Shown here: piece by piece, positions 60,391 through 64,000 of the stretch
How positions within the stretch are numbered: the first letter of the stretch is position 1
How the letters are laid out: every line of letters begins with the position of its first letter
Source: an uncultured Oscillospiraceae bacterium
GTDB taxonomy: Bacteria > Bacillota > Clostridia > Oscillospirales > Oscillospiraceae
Length of the DNA: 64,000 nucleotides
Assembly: GCA_947627715.1 (NCBI GenBank)
Contig: CANQXK010000005.1
Location: forward strand, 1-64,000
Direction: 5' to 3'
The notes under the pieces: generated by a model
What the model was told of the DNA's origin: nothing
Seen by the model: only the letters and a program-made list of their open reading frames with translations
Databases searched by the model: none
Translations under genes and position numbers: made by a program

Positions 60391-61186
60391 GGATGTGACG
60401 CTGGGGCAGTATTTCCCCGGCGATACCGTGGTCCACAGGCTGGACCCGCGCACGAAGATCCTGATGGTGATCCTCTACATCGCCGCCCTCTTCAACGCGA
60501 AAAGCTGGATCTCCTACGGGGTGGTGCTGGTTTTTCTGGCCGCCGCCATTGCCGTGTCCAGGATCCGGCTGAAGGCGATGCTCAAGGGCCTGAAGCCCGT
60601 GGTGTTCATCGTTGTTTTGACCTCCCTTTTGAATCTCCTCTACGGCAGGGGCGAGATCATCGCCCAGTGGTGGATCTTCCACATCACAAGGGAGGGCATC
60701 AAGGCCGCGATCCTGATGGGGGCGAGGCTTGTGATGCTGGTGATGGGCACGTTCATGCTGACCTACACCACCTCGCCCATTATGCTGACTTACGGGCTTG
60801 AGCTTCTGCTGAATCCCCTGAAGAAGCTGAAAGTCCCTGTCCACGAGCTTGCCATGATGATGAGTATGGCGCTGCGGCTCATTCCCACCCTCATCGAGGA
60901 GACGGACAAGATCATGTCCGCCCAGAAGGCCAGGGGCGCGGAATTTGACACGGGGAATCTTATCGAGAAGGCCAAGGCCATGCTGCCCATTTTGGTGCCG
61001 CTGTTCCTCTCCTCCTTCCGCAGGGCGGACGAGTTGGCAACGGCCATGGAGGCCCGGTGCTACCACGGGGGCGAGGGACGGACAAGGCTCAACGTGCTCA
61101 AAATGGCCGCCAGGGACCATATCACCCTGGGCGTCGGCCTTGCGCTGCTGGCGGGCGTCATCGCCCTGGCAAAGCTGGGCCTTTGA
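60383..61186 (+). CDS. ecfT: Energy-coupling factor membrane protein EcfT
   Basis: This 267-residue membrane protein links the ATPases to substrate proteins. It has about five hydrophobic segments and the two coupling motifs QKARGAEF and AMEARCYH. The GQYFPGDTVVHRLDPRTKI opening is the family hallmark. GTG at 60383 overlaps the end of ecfA2 and follows GGGGCGGGG. truA follows 34 bases later, an order common in Firmicutes, where ribosomal protein genes often come next; here they do not. Confidence 0.93.
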   Translation: MLKDVTLGQYFPGDTVVHRLDPRTKILMVILYIAALFNAKSWISYGVVLVFLAAAIAVSRIRLKAMLKGLKPVVFIVVLTSLLNLLYGRGEIIAQWWIFHITREGIKAAILMGARLVMLVMGTFMLTYTTSPIMLTYGLELLLNPLKKLKVPVHELAMMMSMALRLIPTLIEETDKIMSAQKARGAEFDTGNLIEKAKAMLPILVPLFLSSFRRADELATAMEARCYHGGEGRTRLNVLKMAARDHITLGVGLALLAGVIALAKLGL

Positions 61187-61220
61187 CGCTGTTGCTAACG
61201 ACCGGCAGGGGAGGGAGACC

Positions 61221-61985
61221 ATGAAAAACATCGCGCTGAAGCTTCGCTACGACGGCACCCGCTACCACGGCTGGCAGGTACAGAAAAACAACGTCACTGT
61301 GGCCGAGACCGTGGAGGACGCCCTTGGGAAGCTCCTGGGAGAGCGTGTCCGCGTCACCGGGTGCGGGCGCACGGACGCGGGCGTCCACGCCCTCAGATAC
61401 TGCGCCAATTTCCACGCGGACTGCACCATCCCCATGGAGCGGATGCCCCTGGCCCTCAACTCCCGCCTGCCCGGAGACATCTCCTGCCTGGAGGCCGTGG
61501 AGGCCGGGGAGGACTTCAACGCCATCCTCTCCTGCAAGATGAAGGAGTACACCTATCGGATCTATAACGCCCGGATCCCGGACCCCTTTGAGCGGGATCG
61601 GTCGTATTTCTACCCGGCGGTGCTGGACGTGGAGACCATGAAGAGGGCCGCCGCCCAGTTTGTGGGGACCCACGACTTTGCCGCCGTGCGCTCGGTGGGG
61701 ACGGAGACGAAGACCACCGTGCGCACCGTCTACTGGTGCGACGTGGAAAGCGCCGGCCCCGTGGTCACCATGCGGGTGTGCGCCGACGGCTTCCTCTACA
61801 ACATGGTCCGCGCCATCATGGGGACCGTCCTCTACTGCTCCGAGGGGAAGCTTGACTACCGGGAGCTTCCGCGCCTTTTAAAGACGCGGGACCGCCGCCT
61901 CACCGGCCCCACCGCGCCGCCCCAGGGCCTCTATCTGAGTCGCGTGTGGTACGACGGACCCGTGGGAGAGATGATGGCCCGGTAA
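61221..61985 (+). CDS. truA: tRNA pseudouridine(38-40) synthase
   Basis: This 254-residue enzyme converts U38-40 of tRNA anticodon arms to pseudouridine. YDGTRYHGWQVQ opens the family, the catalytic aspartate is D52 in GCGRTDAGVHAL, and the closing FLYNMVRAIMGT and PQGLYLSRV blocks are present. ATG at 61221 follows GGGGAGGGAG. No clear terminator follows. Confidence 0.96.
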   Translation: MKNIALKLRYDGTRYHGWQVQKNNVTVAETVEDALGKLLGERVRVTGCGRTDAGVHALRYCANFHADCTIPMERMPLALNSRLPGDISCLEAVEAGEDFNAILSCKMKEYTYRIYNARIPDPFERDRSYFYPAVLDVETMKRAAAQFVGTHDFAAVRSVGTETKTTVRTVYWCDVESAGPVVTMRVCADGFLYNMVRAIMGTVLYCSEGKLDYRELPRLLKTRDRRLTGPTAPPQGLYLSRVWYDGPVGEMMAR

Positions 61986-62031
61986 ATTCGGCCTTAATGA
62001 TTGATCCATGGGTTCGCAAGGGAATCTTAAT

Positions 62032-62060
62032 TTGCAAAATGTTCAAGAATATGTTATAAT
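62032..62060 (+). promoter_or_regulatory. Promoter for DUF5711-cvpA genes
   Basis: TTGCAA at 62032 and TATAAT at 62055, spacer 17, about 65 bases before the ATG. Confidence 0.8.
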
Positions 62061-62127
62061 CTGATGATACAATATCCGCATTGGCGGCGATGAACGAATA
62101 CACTACTGAAACTACCAAGGAGACGCC

Positions 62128-63237
62128 ATGGAAGAGAAGCGCAAGAAAAACAGGGGCCTTCTCAAGATGCTCCTGATACTGCTCCTGCTGGCGATGGCCA
62201 TTCTGGCCGTGGCCGTGGCGGTGCGCGCCAGGCAGGAGGGCGGTTTGCGCGCCCTGTGGCGGAGCGTGCGCGGCGTGAAGGAGACGGACGAATTTTTCTT
62301 TGAAAACGCCTCCGGCGGCGCTGTGGCGGACTTCGACATGGGGCTGGCCGTGGCGGCGGATTCCGGCCTTTACGTGTACGACGAGACGGGCAAACAGCTC
62401 TTCTCGCGCCTCTACTCCTGGCAGAACCCGGCCCTGGCCGTGGACGGGAGCTACGGCGCGGCCTGGAACGTGGGCGGCAGCTCGGTGCTCTTCTTTGACC
62501 GGGACGGGATCATCCGGGAGACCTCCGAGGGGAACCCGGTGGTCTCCGCGTCCGTCAACTCCCTTGGGTATCTGGCCGTCTCCACCGAGGCGGATGGATA
62601 TAAGGGCGAGGTCACGGTCTACAACTCCGTGGGCACGGCCATCTACCGCTGGTCCGCCGGGAGCGGGCGGGTGCTGTCCGCGCGCGTCTCCGGCAGGGAC
62701 GATTTGGTGGTCCTGACCGTGGGCAGCGGTGGCAGCCGCTTCGTGAAGCTCAAGCTTGACAGCGAGGAGCTTCAGGGCGACTATACATATCCGGGCCTTG
62801 TCATTGATTTCGCGTTCACCGATTCCGGGATCACCGCCGTCTCCACCTCGTCCCTCGTGGGCCTCTCCGGGCAGCTCCAGGAGCGGTGGACCTACAGCTT
62901 CGACGGGAGATTTCTGGAGAGCTATGCCCTCTCCGACAGCGTCTGCGCCATCGCCCTGGCGGATTTCCAGGTGGGGGGCGGCAGGGCGGTGGAGACCGTC
63001 GCCGCCGGGGGCGGCCTGAAGGGGACCCTGACCCTGGCCCAGGCCCCGGAGGACCTGGACGCGCGCGGCGGACAGGTGGCGGTGCTGACGCAGGATTCCG
63101 CCGCCGTATACTCCGACGCCCTTGAGGAGCTGAGCCGCTACGACTGCTCCTTCGGCGCGGGCCGGACGCAGCTGCGCGCCGACGGCACGGTTTTGTGCGC
63201 GGGGACGTTTTCAGCCTACGTCTACGGGGAGAAATGA
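62128..63237 (+). CDS. DUF5711 family membrane-anchored beta-propeller-like protein
   Basis: This 369-residue protein has a short basic N-terminus and one membrane segment (about 13-33). A large extracytoplasmic part follows, built of repeated short beta motifs such as GLYVYDETGKQLFSR and SVLFFDRDGIIRE. The repeats resemble a WD40/PQQ-like propeller and match the DUF5711 family of Clostridia. The function is unknown; a docking or sensing role is a guess. ATG at 62128 follows CAAGGAGACG. A cvpA-like gene follows in the same direction. Confidence 0.72.
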   Translation: MEEKRKKNRGLLKMLLILLLLAMAILAVAVAVRARQEGGLRALWRSVRGVKETDEFFFENASGGAVADFDMGLAVAADSGLYVYDETGKQLFSRLYSWQNPALAVDGSYGAAWNVGGSSVLFFDRDGIIRETSEGNPVVSASVNSLGYLAVSTEADGYKGEVTVYNSVGTAIYRWSAGSGRVLSARVSGRDDLVVLTVGSGGSRFVKLKLDSEELQGDYTYPGLVIDFAFTDSGITAVSTSSLVGLSGQLQERWTYSFDGRFLESYALSDSVCAIALADFQVGGGRAVETVAAGGGLKGTLTLAQAPEDLDARGGQVAVLTQDSAAVYSDALEELSRYDCSFGAGRTQLRADGTVLCAGTFSAYVYGEK

Positions 63238-63258
63238 CCCCGCCGGATGGGGGAGAAC

Positions 63259-63306
63259 ATGAATACCTTGATTTTCTGGAGGAAGTACTGTGAGATTGAC
63301 CATTGA
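63259..63306 (+). CDS. Possible 15-residue upstream ORF before cvpA-like gene
   Basis: A tiny reading frame, MNTLIFWRKYCEIDH, starts at ATG 63259 after GGGGGAG and ends at TGA 63304-63306, overlapping the first codons of the cvpA-like gene in another frame. It could couple translation of that gene, or be fortuitous. Nothing else supports it. Confidence 0.25.
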   Translation: MNTLIFWRKYCEIDH

Positions 63307-64000
63307 TCTTGTGCTGGCAGCCATCGTGTGCCTGTGCGCCTGGAGGGGGTTCCGCACGGGGATCATCAACGGTGTCTCGTGGATATTGGCCATCGTGATC
63401 GCCGTCTACTGCGCGAATATCGCCTCCACCGCCTATCACGGGGAGTTTTCGGATATGGTGGAACCCTTCGCCGTCAGCGTTGTGGAAAAGACCGTCCGGG
63501 GCGACGACAGCGCGGAGGAGGGCGGCGCCGTCATCGACGAGGCGGATATGGACCTGGAAAAGTGGGAGAGGTTAGACCCCTACGAGGTCTCCATGGCGGT
63601 CCTCACGAAGCTGGGTATGTGCCGCAGCGCCGCCGATTCCCTGGCCCAGGAGGTGGCCTCCACCAATGACCAGGTGGACAACGACATGATCGAGGAGCTG
63701 ACGGTCCTCATCTGCGACCGCCTCACCTATGTGGCCATCTTTGCCATCGCCTTTATCCTCATCGCCATCGTCTTCACCGTGGTGGGAAATATCTTCGATT
63801 TCTCCTTCGGCATTCCGGGACACGAGAACCTGAACCACGTCACCGGCGCGGCCCTGGGGATCATCCGGGGTATCCTCATTCTCATGGTCATCGGTTGTTT
63901 TGCGCGGTATACGGGCATACTGATTTCCCAGGAGACCGTGGGGAAGACATTCTTGCTCAGTAAATTTGTGGATACCAACAAGATCGCCCAGCTTCTGAAC
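63290..64000 (+). CDS. CvpA-like membrane protein (3' end missing)
   Basis: At least 237 codons are open from GTG at 63290 to the window end. The N-terminus TIDLVLAAIVCLCAWRGFRTGIINGV matches CvpA-family proteins, named from colicin V production and widespread in Firmicutes. Four hydrophobic segments are seen (about 3-19, 27-46, 146-170 and 192-212), with a long acidic extracytoplasmic loop between the second and third. The start is preceded by GGAGGA six bases ahead. It probably shares a transcript with the DUF5711 gene. Confidence 0.75.
   Translation, partial: MRLTIDLVLAAIVCLCAWRGFRTGIINGVSWILAIVIAVYCANIASTAYHGEFSDMVEPFAVSVVEKTVRGDDSAEEGGAVIDEADMDLEKWERLDPYEVSMAVLTKLGMCRSAADSLAQEVASTNDQVDNDMIEELTVLICDRLTYVAIFAIAFILIAIVFTVVGNIFDFSFGIPGHENLNHVTGAALGIIRGILILMVIGCFARYTGILISQETVGKTFLLSKFVDTNKIAQLLN

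Overview
The window looks like a chromosomal stretch from a GC-rich, Gram-positive, spore-forming anaerobe of class Clostridia, most likely order Oscillospirales (inference). The signs are a spoIIID gene preceded by a sigma-E-like promoter, rplU/rpmA with a Firmicutes-type leader region, YesL/YesM/YesN and LplB/YtcP-type sugar uptake genes, an ECF transporter core next to truA, strong purine-rich ribosome binding sites, and frequent GTG and TTG starts. Base composition is high in GC (above 60% by eye) in nearly all genes, with AT-rich promoters standing out between them. No phage, integrase, transposase, CRISPR array or classical defence island was found.

Region 1 (1-19,145) is mainly a plant-glycan locus: a partial amidohydrolase, a GH28 pectinase-like enzyme, a DUF2804 protein, YesL, a YesM/YesN two-component pair, a lipoprotein sugar-binding protein with two permeases but no ATPase, a GH8 exo-oligoxylanase-like enzyme, a GH3 beta-xylosidase and a type-B carboxylesterase. 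A wrecked sialate O-acetylesterase lies between yesN and the binding protein. Set into this region is a separate three-gene operon (3,559-5,871) that looks like glycolipid synthesis: CrtO-like acyltransferase, MGDG-synthase-like glycosyltransferase and PAP2-type transferase.

Region 2 (19,188-31,930) holds a metallo-hydrolase, an FtsH protease, an epimerase, an ATP-grasp ligase, a putative esterase, a DUF421/DUF4363 pair, glmM coupled to a hexapeptide acyltransferase, and proB-proA-proC followed by tRNA-Pro on the opposite strand.

Region 3 (32,149-48,039) holds trmB, SAH hydrolase diverging from a tight operon (DUF5655, P-loop kinase, purine nucleoside phosphorylase, MTA/SAH deaminase), an AGCS symporter, a cluster of three bipartite-hairpin repeats, aldose epimerase, a UvrD-type helicase that seems to lack a normal start codon, spoIIID, a P-loop ATPase, and an SLH protein / C-S lyase / MFS operon.

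Region 4 (48,258-64,000) holds an acyltransferase / acyl-CoA ligase pair, yerC with a methyltransferase, a lipoprotein with a DnaJ-type zinc finger before hslO, rplU-rpmA, degV-glyA, tRNA-Ala with a run of hairpins, an rRNA-methyltransferase-like gene, ecfA1-ecfA2-ecfT-truA, a DUF5711 protein and a cvpA-like gene cut by the window end.

I see no single obvious new system. The best candidates for follow-up are the glycolipid operon, the repeat family with covarying hairpins, the extracytoplasmic zinc-finger lipoprotein next to hslO, the SAH/purine-salvage cluster, and the probable ACG start of the helicase.
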